Shown here: piece after piece, positions 23,301 to 33,605 of the stretch
How the letters are laid out: every line of letters begins with the position of its first letter
How positions within the stretch are numbered: position 1 is the first letter of the stretch
The notes under the pieces: model-generated
Database searches by the model: none
What the model saw: the letters and a program-made list of their open reading frames with translations, nothing else
What the model was told of the DNA's origin: nothing
From: Lucifuga dentata
Lineage: Eukaryota; Chordata; Actinopteri; Ophidiiformes; Bythitidae
Length of the DNA: 64,000 nt
Assembly: GCA_014773175.1 (NCBI GenBank)
Contig: VXCM01000328.1
Span: 186,001-250,000, forward strand
Direction of reading: 5' to 3'
Translations under genes and position numbers: made by a program

Positions 23301-26300
23301 AGGCTGCGTAGAAGGAGACTATAGACAGACATCTGTTTCATTTTATTGTCTAGATAGTGGAATCATGTGTGAGCACCAGCACAAGTGTACAGTTGTGAAT
23401 GTTTGTACACTGAGTATGTGGTTGTTATCAGAAAAGTTCCTTCTCTGACTTAGGCGGAGGTAGGTGTTTCATTTGTTCTTGAGGACAATGTGCTCACCAT
23501 TCTGTTTGAGAAGCTGCTGAAGTCCTTGACCATCACTTGTCTGAGCATGTCAGGGTCTGCTACCACCACCACAGGTCTGCGGCCCAAATAGTACCTGAAA
23601 TAATGAGACGAATGAACAAAGACAGCAAAGAGGTCCACCAATGTGGCTGTTTGATGGTCGATACTGACATTATTTGAAGAGTTCATTTAAAAAAAAAAAA
23701 AAAAAAAACACCAGATAAACTCCATTTTTTAAAATTAATTTTTCAAGTCATATTTTTATTGTGTATTCCACATAATATTAAGCAAACTGTATGTTCCTTG
23801 TGTTTTGTTAAATGATTTAGATTTTTTTATTTTTTTTATTTTAACCTACATCAGTTTGATTGATATTTCTGGAATGTGAGTTCCACAATTTTAGAAAAAC
23901 AAAGTTAACTGTTTTTGCAAATTAACTCTTCCTTGTTATACTAAAGCATCACATGTGCTGTGCAAGTACAGGTCAAAGGTCAAGCATTGCTTCACAAATG
24001 CCTGTTTACTGTTCATTCACGTACACCTACAGGCTGTTACACTAATATTATTTTTCAAACTTTTTTTTTATAAAATATAATATAAAGGATGTAGTAGAGA
24101 CAAGTATATTTTTTTCAGATGACTGCTGTGTAAATGCACCAAGTAGCTTCCCAACACAGCATCTCTGTGTTCTGACCTGTGAATTCTCTTATCAAACAAA
24201 TGCTGCAAATGGCCTTCAGCAGGAACAGAAATGAGCTGTATCAGAGCAACTTTATCAGAAGTTGCATTCCTTTTTACCTGTTTTCTCTTTAACTCTCTCT
24301 GTTAGAGAAAACTGTATGTGAACTTTTTAAAGCTTCGACTTATTTTCTGATTATCTTGTGTATTGTTTTTCTTCCATCAAGCTGGGGCTTGCAAGTTGTT
24401 GTATTTCTTTTCTCATATCAGGTTGGGAAAAAGGAAAAGGTTCTTACAGTTATCACAAGAGGATACAACTGTAAACAACTAGCAGTTAATCACTTGTCCT
24501 GCATTGACCCACTTCCACTGAGTGACCACGTAGGTTCAACCTTTTAATGCACAATAACAAACTGAAGGTCTTTAGAAACTGTATTCACTTTATTCATCGG
24601 AAAATATTTAAAACTTTGTTAATAATTTTGATGCTAACACAGGTTCTCACCATGTATTAATCTAATTTCACATTATAGAATAACTCAAATCATTAAAATG
24701 CTGGTTAGGCAGTACATCTCATAGAATGCTGGGTACGAAGGTTTTCTGTACTTACCCACAAACTCTGCCGTGTGTCTTTATAAGGTCACTGAGAGGCTTG
24801 AAAAAACCCTGAAAACAAAGAACATTAGAACATACTGATAAAAAAAAAATGGACAAAATACTGCTAAAACAACTAACTGTAATTACTGATATTTTAAGAG
24901 GACATTTTGGGATGCAAAAATGAATAATGCAAAAAATAGGGTATAAAGTGTAATATAAATAGCAGAGTACACTGCTACAGTTTCATGGGACTTATATAGA
25001 TGTATATGCTAAGTAACTGGACAAACTTTCTGGTTCCATTTTTTCCACACTATTTAATCACAACAGACTGATACTCTTAACTGAATCAGTGCTACTGAGC
25101 TTTATATAAAAGCGCCTCCTTGTAGTTCAGCCTATTTCATACCAGCCACAAGTTCTCTAATGGGCTGAAGCAGTGGAGTGCTTCACACATCATCAGTCAT
25201 GATTTTCAGAGCCAAATAAAGTACCAATGTGGTGGCTTAGAATCACTGTTATGCAATTTTGAGACAACTGTCACAGATCAGACCTCAGACATAACATCAC
25301 TAATTCCCTCCTTCCATTTCAACATTGATCTCTGAGATTGACAAGCAATTTCAGATAGAATAAACAAAGCCATCTGTATAATAACTTTTTATTTTTTAAA
25401 TCATGGTTATTCAACATAAGAGAGAAAGCTGGACTGTAACATAAAAGATCAAACTAACTCTGGTAGTAAATGCTCTAAAAGAGGGTTGATTGTACTTTCC
25501 CAAGCCTGTAGAGGTCACTTTGGAAACACAGCCCTCGTCTGCTGCATGCAAAGATCTCTTACCAATTAAAAACTCATTTATAATACCCCGTTTGCAATAT
25601 ATATTGTTATGTTGTTGAATTATTGTAATATTATTGAAATAAAGTTTGTTTTAGGGAAAACTGTCCGTTAGTCCTCCAGCATTGTCATTAATGCGGGAAC
25701 CCCACTGAAACATTCGATGTACGATGAACCGGTTGTTGTACAGAAATTCCCCAAACACAGCCTCACTGGGTTATTAGCCGGCAGCGTGAGTTTTTTATTT
25801 TTTTTTCAAAAACTTTATTGAGATGCCCGGCAGCACGTGCGTTTGAATTAACAAATGGTCGTGACAAACGGACAACAACGATAAAAAAAAACAAACCAAA
25901 AAAAAAAAANAAAAAAAAAAAAACAACAACCCAAGAACCCTTATCTATCTCTGGTTCCAAAAAACGAAAAGGGAAACAAGAAAACGAGAAAAATAAGAAA
26001 ATGGACAAAGGTGAGTCATAATTATGACAAATGAAGAATGCCGTCTAGTTTGCTGTAGCTAGCTAGTTCACTCAGTTTTATTTTTGGCACACAATAAGAT
26101 GAATTGTTTATCAGATTTTTGGAGACATTTCTCTGTGTTACTCCAAATTATTTGACAAACAAAACCACTAATTCAGTTCACACTGTTAACTGATTTAGTG
26201 AGCTAGCTAGCTTAGCTATATGATATCGTAGCTAACTGTGTGAACGTCATTGCAGAGGACTCATTTTACCAGTTATTTGAACTTGCGAATTGCTGGATAT

Positions 26301-27804
26301 TTGTTTTAGTAAGCTAGCTAAAGACAGTGGTCGTTTGAGCTGGTAATGTCTATATCTTATGTGCCAATATATCCTCGTAATGTTATTTGTTATTTACTTT
26401 ACTGTGAGTTCAGGTCATCCTAATGGTAAGACTTTTTATATTCTCTCTCTTACTATGTGTGTGTGTGTGTTTTTCTCTTTTCAAGCACTTCCATCAACGT
26501 CCACTGCCAACAGCTCAGTGTCCACTAACCTGCACATGATGAGGACTACACACCACTTATCTATTCAACCACAACAACAGAAGGCCTTCCGTCACATCAC
26601 TAACAAAGGGCTAAGGTAATGGTATGAATGTCATCGGGAGAAAAAATAGTTCAAAGGTTCCCAAGCTTTTTATTTATTTATTTATTTTTTGCCTGGGGCC
26701 CCCACAGACACTGGATTTACCTTTGTGTTTGCGTCATGTTTTTGACACAAACTACAGCAGATGTTACAGATTATATTGAACCTTCTTCAGTTATATCTTT
26801 ACCTGCCGAAACATGAATATGTTGCCAAAGAAAGGCAGTGGCTTTGGATGTTTTATTCCACATCGAGAGAGGACTGAAAATGGGTACACTGCATACCTGA
26901 AATAGAGAGAGTTAAAGGTTAAAGGTGTCTTAATAACACACAAAAGCTTAGATGGAAACAATCTTACATGGAGTCCAATGAACCAAGTAAAGACCACCAT
27001 AATGTTGGCTAGTATATTATGCTAATCTAGTAGAGGTATAACCTATAGGTTAGCTAAAAACTACTGTAAGTAATACAATATGAGTGGTTTACAGTCACTG
27101 TTTTGCAATTGACCCAGGTTTTTTTTTTATTATTTATTTTTCGTTATGCCTACAGCAAAATGATAGTGATGGTAAAATAAAATGGCTTACACAAATTCTG
27201 AACACATAGTGCCATAATATCTACAGGCTGACACTGGTTTCTCCAGATCAGTAGTTTGAAAAAACTTTGTATGTTGAACCTTACTCCTTTATTTTTTTGC
27301 TGTGTCATAATAAATAATCACAAAATCAATATTTAGCCAACAATTGTGTCTAACATATCGGTAGAAGGATGCTGAGGTTGGAACTGCCAGGCAGGAGGCC
27401 TAGAGGAAGACCAAAGAGGAGATTTATGGATGTAGTGAAAGAGGACATGAAGTTAGTTGGTGTGAGAGAAGAGGAGGCAGAGGATAGGGTTAGATGGAGG
27501 CAGATGATTCGCTGTGGTGACCCCTGAAGGGAAAAGCCGAAAGAAAAAGAAGAAGAATTGTGTCTAACACCCTCCCCACACACAGACACACATAGCAGAT
27601 ATACAGAGAATTTTACTTCAAGTTAATAAAAATGTACATACTAACATAAATTCCGTAGCAGCTGCGCCATAACAAAGTGACAGGAATTTGATTATTAACT
27701 CACCAGTAGAGAAGAGCCAGAAAGATGAGGAAGAAGCTGAGTGACACAGAAAATCCACTGGCTTTGATATGAAATACATTTAGAAAGTCAATTACAGCCT
27801 CCAT
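20381..27804 (-). CDS. tbxas1: Thromboxane-A synthase (cytochrome P450 5A1), complete, 13 exons
   Basis: Minus-strand exons: 27704-27804, 26803-26896, 24756-24808, 23498-23594, 23187-23303, 22830-22918, 22580-22728, 22317-22447, 21863-22213, 21560-21648, 21307-21444, 20588-20750, 20381-20494. Phases agree; 1686 nt, 561 residues (human about 533). It isomerises prostaglandin H2 to thromboxane A2 in the ER membrane. Features: N-terminal membrane helix (SLSFFLIFLALLYW); KHPKPLPFFGN hinge; GYYLGRR; I-helix AGYETSSNT with E360-T361; K-helix E414-x-x-R417; PERF-type region split over an exon junction; heme loop FGAGPRNCVG with Cys494; C-terminus LGPKNGIFVKI. Human counterparts LGPKNGVYIKI, DEIVGQAF and DPEHWP identify CYP5A1 rather than CYP3A. 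It is tail-to-tail with parp12, as in human. Exon 5 is affected by a 62-bp duplication around an N at 23158; the copy nearest the upstream exon was used. UTR sequence begins upstream with an acceptor at 27845. Confidence 0.93.
20809..20977 (-). mobile_element. Teleost LINE 3'-tail repeat, reverse copy (tbxas1 intron 12)
   Basis: Inverse of the 2228-2550 repeat. It carries GCCTGGCGATCTGTCCAGGG, TGTACCCTGCCTCTCGCCC, and ends in tandem GATG units (GGATGGATGGATGGATGGATG). An N at 20904 sits inside a low-quality GC stretch. Confidence 0.75.
25960..26625 (+). other. Candidate small spliced unit inside tbxas1 intron 2 (hAT/ZMYM-type N-terminus remnant?)
   Basis: On the plus strand, antisense to tbxas1, three segments can be joined in one frame. 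The first runs to 26009 (donor AAAG|GTGAGT) and encodes a basic stretch with SGSKKRKGKQENEKNKKMDK. The second is a mini-exon 26414-26425 (CAG|GTCATCCTAATG|GTAAG). The third is from 26487 (acceptor TTTCAAG) and carries an STSTANSSVSTN block, ending near a donor AAG|GTAATG at 26616. A lysine/arginine SGxxxRKxK start followed by Ser/Thr-rich sequence resembles the N-terminus of TTF-type/hAT-derived zinc-finger proteins. No catalytic or zinc-finger part was found, and the first segment runs into poly(A) with an N at 25910. It may be a domesticated or decayed transposon piece, or chance. Confidence 0.25.
27358..27560 (+). mobile_element. RTE-type LINE 3' end (reverse transcriptase C-terminus)
   Basis: Plus-strand translation in one frame gives the conserved tail LPGRRPRGRPKRRFMDVV, then KEDMKLVGVREEEAEDR and MIRCGDP followed by TGA at 27525-27527. 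This is the familiar C-terminus of fish RTE/BovB-like reverse transcriptases. A short GAAGAAGAA-rich tail follows. 5'-truncated, inside tbxas1 intron 1. Confidence 0.8.
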
Positions 27805-27821
27805 GATGGACAAAACGTATC

Positions 27822-27836
27822 TCAGTTCTCCACCAT
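27822..27836 (-). promoter_or_regulatory. Minimal upstream ORF in tbxas1 5'UTR
   Basis: In the leader segment just 5' of the tbxas1 start, the minus strand has ATG GTG GAG AAC TGA, a four-codon ORF ending 17 bases before the main ATG. If the leader is used as modelled, it could damp translation initiation. Functional effect is inferred. Confidence 0.3.
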
Positions 27837-27845
27837 CAGTGGATC

Positions 27846-29440
27846 CTGGAAAGAAAAGAGAAGAGAGAAAGATTATGTCTGTGTAAAAGTTGCTGAATAC
27901 ATGTTTATGACCCCTTGGTTAAGCTTTGAGATATATTAACTGCTAACAGGTGACCGCTGGGCTAACAGAGAATAAATTAAACAGGTCAATCACAAAGACT
28001 TCTACACATCTCTCAGACCACTGTATCATGACTCTGAATTCTGACTCTACAATAGGCTGTATCTAAAACTGTATTTATCATGCTGTGTACCATACTTTAC
28101 GTCTTCATTTTAAGAAAGCATGTAATATTGATTCAGTCCAAGTGTTGGTGGACTTTTATCACAGCACTTTCTCTCCTGCAGATCATTTAGCTGCTTTCCC
28201 AGTTAACATGTCAAATATTGTCTGAAGCGTTATAGAATACACACCCTTTCAAATAGTTTTTAACTTAGTGAAACAATGTCAGAGTTGAAAAGTTATTACT
28301 TGATGCCACAGCACAGAGACAGCCATTCACTCATTTTTGTAGGTCCATAAAATATATCATATTTACTCATACCTACAGTACATACAGAGTTACGTATATA
28401 GCACATTTATGTCAAATGCATTCCAGATCTAACATTTAAAGTATTATCCCATGGGCAAGAGTTGATTGATATTTTCTGAGCCTGACATATGGAAGTGAAC
28501 AAGGGCTGGAATACTTTTTGTGGGAATATTATAATTCCTTAGGTGTTTTTGCACATCAGTTAGATTCATTTGAGCTCATGGATAACTTACAAGTTCCAGA
28601 GGTAACCAAGGCTCCGAGTTGTGCAAGATGGACAAACAAAGTGCTCTGACTCAGCTGTTTGGACGGCTATCTATGATAGTGCCTTTAAACTAGAGCCCAA
28701 ACTGACCTGATTTGGCCCCCACCCACAGGCTTTTGTGCTTTCTTAAATGTGTCTTCCTTAAATGAAGCTATGTTGAAGTTAGTTCTTATGTGCATAATTG
28801 GGCTTTTGTATGCACATGCTGATCCTGCACATCCCATAAAGGTAGTAATAATATGTATACCTATTGTGTATGTATATAATGCTGTTGTTGTTGTTTTGCC
28901 TCTGTTTCATTATATTTCCCGGAAAAAAAAACAGTTCTACTTAATATCTACTCTATTTAAAAGAGGAACTAATGGTAAACCAAACTTTAGGCTTTAGCTG
29001 AAACCCTTTTTTAAGATCATAAAAACGTGGCTCAGTTTGCAATGAGATTATGTTTAAGAATAACTGTAACAGGGTCAAAACTTACCAGTCACCCCTCTTA
29101 TCATCCAACTTTCATTTTGGAAAGCTAGCATTAAAAAATTCGGATGTGTGCTAAATTCTGCTGTAACAGAAAAAATAACATACAAAAAAGCCACAGGCAC
29201 GGTCAATCACCATATAAATCCATGAAAGAAAGACAAAATAAAATAAAAACTGTATAACGTTCTTGTCGTCAATGAAACATATTCTTTTTTAGCTTATTCT
29301 GAAATGCCGGTTAACGAGCCTGGGGTTAGCCGCTAATGCTACAATAACAAAAACATGGCATTGTTAACAACACTTCGTATTACATTTTTCTACGCTTACT
29401 TACCTATGGGATGATTACATAGGAGTTCTTTTCACTTGTT
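27846..29440 (-). other. Upstream region of tbxas1 with candidate leader-exon donors
   Basis: An acceptor TTTCTTTCCAG ends at 27846, so at least one untranslated exon should lie upstream. Good minus-strand donors occur at about 29084 (GACTG|GTAAGT) and 29403 (CATAG|GTAAGT). Neither can be confirmed. A dispersed repeat lies at 28465-28645 and a poly(A) with an N at 29576 just beyond. Confidence 0.35.
28465..28645 (+). mobile_element. Dispersed repeat (GTTGATTGAT family), copy 1
   Basis: Contains GTTGATTGATATTTTCTGAG, GGGCTGGAATACTTTTTGTG, CATTTGAGCTCATGG, TTACAAGTTCCAGAGGTAAC and GGCTCCGAG. It parallels the copy at 63525-63725. The opening TTGATTGATAAGTTCTGAGC of the latter looks mariner-like, but the superfamily is not proven. 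Confidence 0.6.
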
Positions 29441-29444
29441 ATTA

Positions 29445-31715
29445 TGGTGAAGTCTTCTTCTCTGCATTTCGACGGATTATAAAGGCAATGAAAAAGTGCA
29501 TACTGTCACCTACTGGTCCGGAGTGGTCAGTGTCCATCACTTTTTTAAGCATAATTAAAAAAAAAAAAAAAAAAANAAAAAAAAAAAAAAAAAAATAGTA
29601 ATTGTGCTTTAATATATGAGTATTATTGATACTGTGCAAAGCAAAACATATTCTCTACATCGGTTATTTTCCCAATGTTATAAAATCACCTGACAAAATG
29701 ACCAATTATTTCTTATTCCATCCTCCCCTGCCGTATGGACATTTTTCATTATAGCAGTTTGAGTATTTTCTCTTTTTTCCCATAACATAATAATAATAAT
29801 ATAATATATATATATATTTTTTTTTAAATTTCAAACTAAATTGTCTTGAATAATACCAGGACCAAGTACAACATCTTGACGAATCTCATGTGTGCTACTT
29901 AAGTCTGTATGTTATAACTCTGTTCACAAAATGGACGGTTTGTTCTAATTTCTTTCTTTCTTCCAAAAAAGTAGCTAAAAAATGGCATATCCCATTCTAT
30001 TTGTGAATTGTCTGCACGTTAAAAGATCACAATAACTATTTCATTAAACAGGCCTCTATAATTACATAAGTTTTACTGAGTCTTATAATTCTGTTTCATC
30101 AAAGAAATTAGTTTAAGGCTGAGCTCACTCAAAGTTTCCCATTTATCCTCTTAATTATCCCATTTTCCTTTACTCCTATATGTGCTTTCGTTATTTATGT
30201 TTTTTACTCAAATCCCATTTGTAATAATCACCTCTGGCTAAATCAAATATACCACAAAACACCAGGAAAATGTTACCCACATAGAAGGTTTTTTATTGAA
30301 TCAGTATTTAGTCACCTGTGTAGTGTGTTTCATGTTTTGATACAGAAATTGGAATACAATGCCAACAGCATGCCTTTACACATTAACTCCATGCGATGTA
30401 TTGTATTTCCTTCTAGTCTCGCTATTATTTCCTCCTTTAGGAAAAACAGCATATTGATCCTTGTGTGCATGTATTCTCCCTCTTCCTCTTAGCTTCACTA
30501 CCATTTTAACTCTCTTTTCTGCTTCTCTTTTGTACATACATGAGACTAATGACATACATGCCTTGCATTTTTTCTCTATTTTCCTGGCCCATGTTGCAGT
30601 GAGAGATTGTTTCATTAGGGAATATTCTTGCTGGGGAGTGCAAGCTCGGTTATTGATGCAGCTCATTGGCTTTTTGTGAGGCACAATAGATTCCCCTGAT
30701 TGACTGTGCTTTGTGACAGATGATGTGACACAGAGGAATGATGCTGAGTGCACATATCTGTAATGAAAAATGTCTCATCTGTTATGATGAGGAGATTCAC
30801 CCTTACTCAGACAAAATAATTAATATTCATGCTTGGTTGGTGCTTGAATAATAGCTGAGACTTTTTCTCATTCCCTATGCAGATGATACATAATTTCCTG
30901 TATTTGGGCTTGTAGCAGAGTCACACCTGGAAATTGTGTTGAGAATCTGAGTTAGACTAAAAACAAAAAAAGGATGAGATTTAGTTACAAAGCTTAATGT
31001 GGTCACTCTAATATAGTCAGTTTTTGTCAATTGTGATGGACACAAAGCAGGACTGGAATAGCATCTACACACGTACGTTTTCTCCATTCTGTACTAGTAC
31101 CCCTTCCCGAGATGAGCATGATGAATTCCGCAGACTCCACCTCTTGACGTGGAGAGAAGGCTTGGAGCTTACATGCTCCTCAAATGAGATTCATCCAGAA
31201 AATTTCATTCACTGACATTCAGGACTGCAGAGGAGGAGGACGCTGATCCTGTCACATCCAATCAGTTTGTCTGTGCTTCTTCATCTAGCTACCCTTCTGT
31301 CTACCTTAACTCCTGCATCAGTTTTACTCAGTCAAACCCACTCCAAGTCACTCTGCTGACAGACATGACTGTGCTTCACTTACAGACCTGCATTCATAAA
31401 TTAAACATGGTATCCTATCTTTCCCATCTCATCTCTTGTTTGATCCAGTATGTATTGATTAGTGGGCAGTGAGGTGTGCCAAAGCAGAGAGGAAGGAGAG
31501 ATAGTGAGCAATTTCCAGGAGAGGTAGAACTGAGATGTGAAAACGTGGTCAAGTTTTTACCTTGATTCCAGAAACAAACTTGTACACATACTATAACACT
31601 CTTACAAAAAGCACACATAGAGAACCACAACCCATGGCGAGGACAAAGTATAACATGTTTCTATCATTTTTTTTTCACCTCTTTTCCTGGAGCCATGTGA
31701 GAAGAGGTTAATATC
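29445..31715. other. Non-coding, with a CNE-like island at about 30560-30850
   Basis: No coding exon found. The island is low in simple repeats and rich in short transcription-factor-like words (CTTTGTG, TGATTGACTG, TGACAGATGATGTGACA, AATTAATATTCATG). It resembles conserved non-coding elements near developmental genes; conservation cannot be tested here. The rest is AT-rich sequence with a poly(A)/N site at 29576. Confidence 0.35.
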
Positions 31716-31895
31716 TTAAAGGAGCATACCATTGATTTGGCATGTTAGAGCCCAATAAATACAACCTGCCAACAATTTTCCAAAGCGATACATTACCAGA
31801 GCGATACATTTTAGATTTGTTTTTCATACATTCCAGGCTTCCATTGTTTCAGTTCATTCCAGTACGTTATAAAAATTACATTTTTGTGGTTCTCT
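31716..31895 (+). mobile_element. TTAA MITE, copy E (left part only)
   Basis: Begins TTAAAGGAGCATACCATTG with the subterminal TGTTAGAGCCCAATAAATAC and the landmark CTTCCATTGTTTCAGTTC. Family sequence fades after about 31890, so the copy is truncated. Confidence 0.75.
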
Positions 31896-32887
31896 CACAC
31901 AGAACTTTGCATGAATGCAAGAAATACTGTGAATTTCTACTATCAGAGAATCAATTTGGAAATAAATCTGCTGGATGCAAATGTCTCCATGTCAGGAAGC
32001 TTTATTGGTACTTTATACATCTGTCAGTACATTTCTCCTTCTCTAACACTTTAAAACACAACAGTTTAAGTCAGGGCTATTCAACAACCTCAAGACTGCT
32101 TCTAGGTAATTAACATGATAGCTACCAGTTAAGGGGCCACAGAAAAAAGAATTTTTAAAAAAGTTCCTAGGCCCCTTATGAAAGCAAAATCATGTGCTCA
32201 TGTACTTTCTCTTTCAGCCTGTAGAGGGCACTAACATACTGTCTTATTTATATATTGTTGACTGATCAGTCTAGGTAAAATAACAATGGCACAGCTTCAA
32301 TAGCTTTTACATGGAGCTTTTTATTACTCTAATAATCAGAATAAGAGCTCAGACAATAAGTATGCCCCATGTGAACAACTCAGTCAGAATTAAGTGGATT
32401 ATTGCAACAGGAACTTCATTTATACTTCATCATAGTGTGTACTGCTTGTAATGGGTCAAGCTTTGTCCCATTTAATAACCACAGCAAAATATAATTCCTC
32501 ATTAAGAAACACAGCAGTGAAATAATAATAATACTGATAAGCAGCTTGATTTTGTGAAAGGTTTGCTTTTTCGTGATTGAGCTGTCACCATTTCATTATT
32601 TCATTTAGCGATTACTTTTGTGGCAATAAGACAGGACAATATAACAATCTGATGAAGTGTGTCGAAAATGTTAGTTCCTACACCTTCTTACGGGCACAAT
32701 CCAGTAACGTGTTCTGTGACTATTGCTATGACTACTGTTGGTAGCTTGACTTCTGGGAAAAGTGACCGATCATTGAGGTGACTCAGGCATTTGAATTCAG
32801 AAGACATACTCTTCTGATTATGCAGATTCAGTGACAGTTGCTTATCCAGATCCTTTGGGGTGTTAAACAAGCTGACTCTCCAAGTTG

Positions 32888-32932
<45 letters not shown>

Positions 32933-33360
32933 GACATGTTGCTAATCAATCAGGATCTCTATGCACCAAAAGGCATGTCACAAAGTACGGGATGTGTAAA
33001 GGTCTTCTGAAAGTCCATTTTCATAAACACAGATGCACAATATTTCTGGTCTGATAAACATCATTCATTGATGCAACAAGCAGGAATAACAATAGGAACT
33101 ATACTACTGTACAGCCAGTAATGAAGAGACTAGCTGAGTATTGCCTAATCTGAGGACCTCAAAAGGCTGTTGGAGCCTGAAATGAAACATAATGGAGACC
33201 TCCTGTCTTTCTTATCTCATCTGCCAATCTACCACTCAGACTACCTAGAGCCCCTGTGTGTCAAAGGTTGGATACAAATGGATCCTTTAACTTTTCTCCT
33301 CATAGAAATGTCTCCAAATTTGTTAAAAATAATCTGAAACAAACATAAATAAATTATATA
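31896..33360. other. Non-coding stretch with a GT microsatellite
   Basis: No gene or recognisable repeat apart from the GT tract at 32893-32930. A few open frames exist but have no family resemblance, no consistent splice context and no codon-like composition. Confidence 0.4.
32893..32930 (+). repeat. (GT)n microsatellite
   Basis: About 19 perfect GT units. Confidence 0.95.
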
Positions 33361-33364
33361 TCCT

Positions 33365-33605
33365 TTGTTGCTTGACACTAGAAATTGAGCTCAGCTGCAT
33401 CCAGTTTTCATTGATTATCCTTGAGATGTTTCAGCAGCTTGATTCAAGTTCGCCTGTGGTAAATTCAGTTGATTAGATGTGATTTGGAAAAGGCGCACAT
33501 CTGGTTATATAAAGCCCCAAAGCTGACAGAGTGTGTCAGAGTAATAACCACAGCATGAGGTCAAAGGAATTCTCTGTACAGGATTGTGTCGAAGAGTCTC
33601 AATGC
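33365..33605 (+). mobile_element. Tc1-like transposon remnant, 5' part with transposase start
   Basis: The text GCCTGTGGTAAATTCAGTTG, ATTTGGAAAAGGCGCACA, TATAAAGCCCCAAAGCTGAC and then an ATG at about 33555 encoding MRSKEFSVQD correspond to the 5' flank and transposase start of common fish Tc1 elements (remembered start MKSKELSVDLRDRIV). The frame then breaks (VEESQ...), and nothing of the DDE domain follows. Confidence 0.75.
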
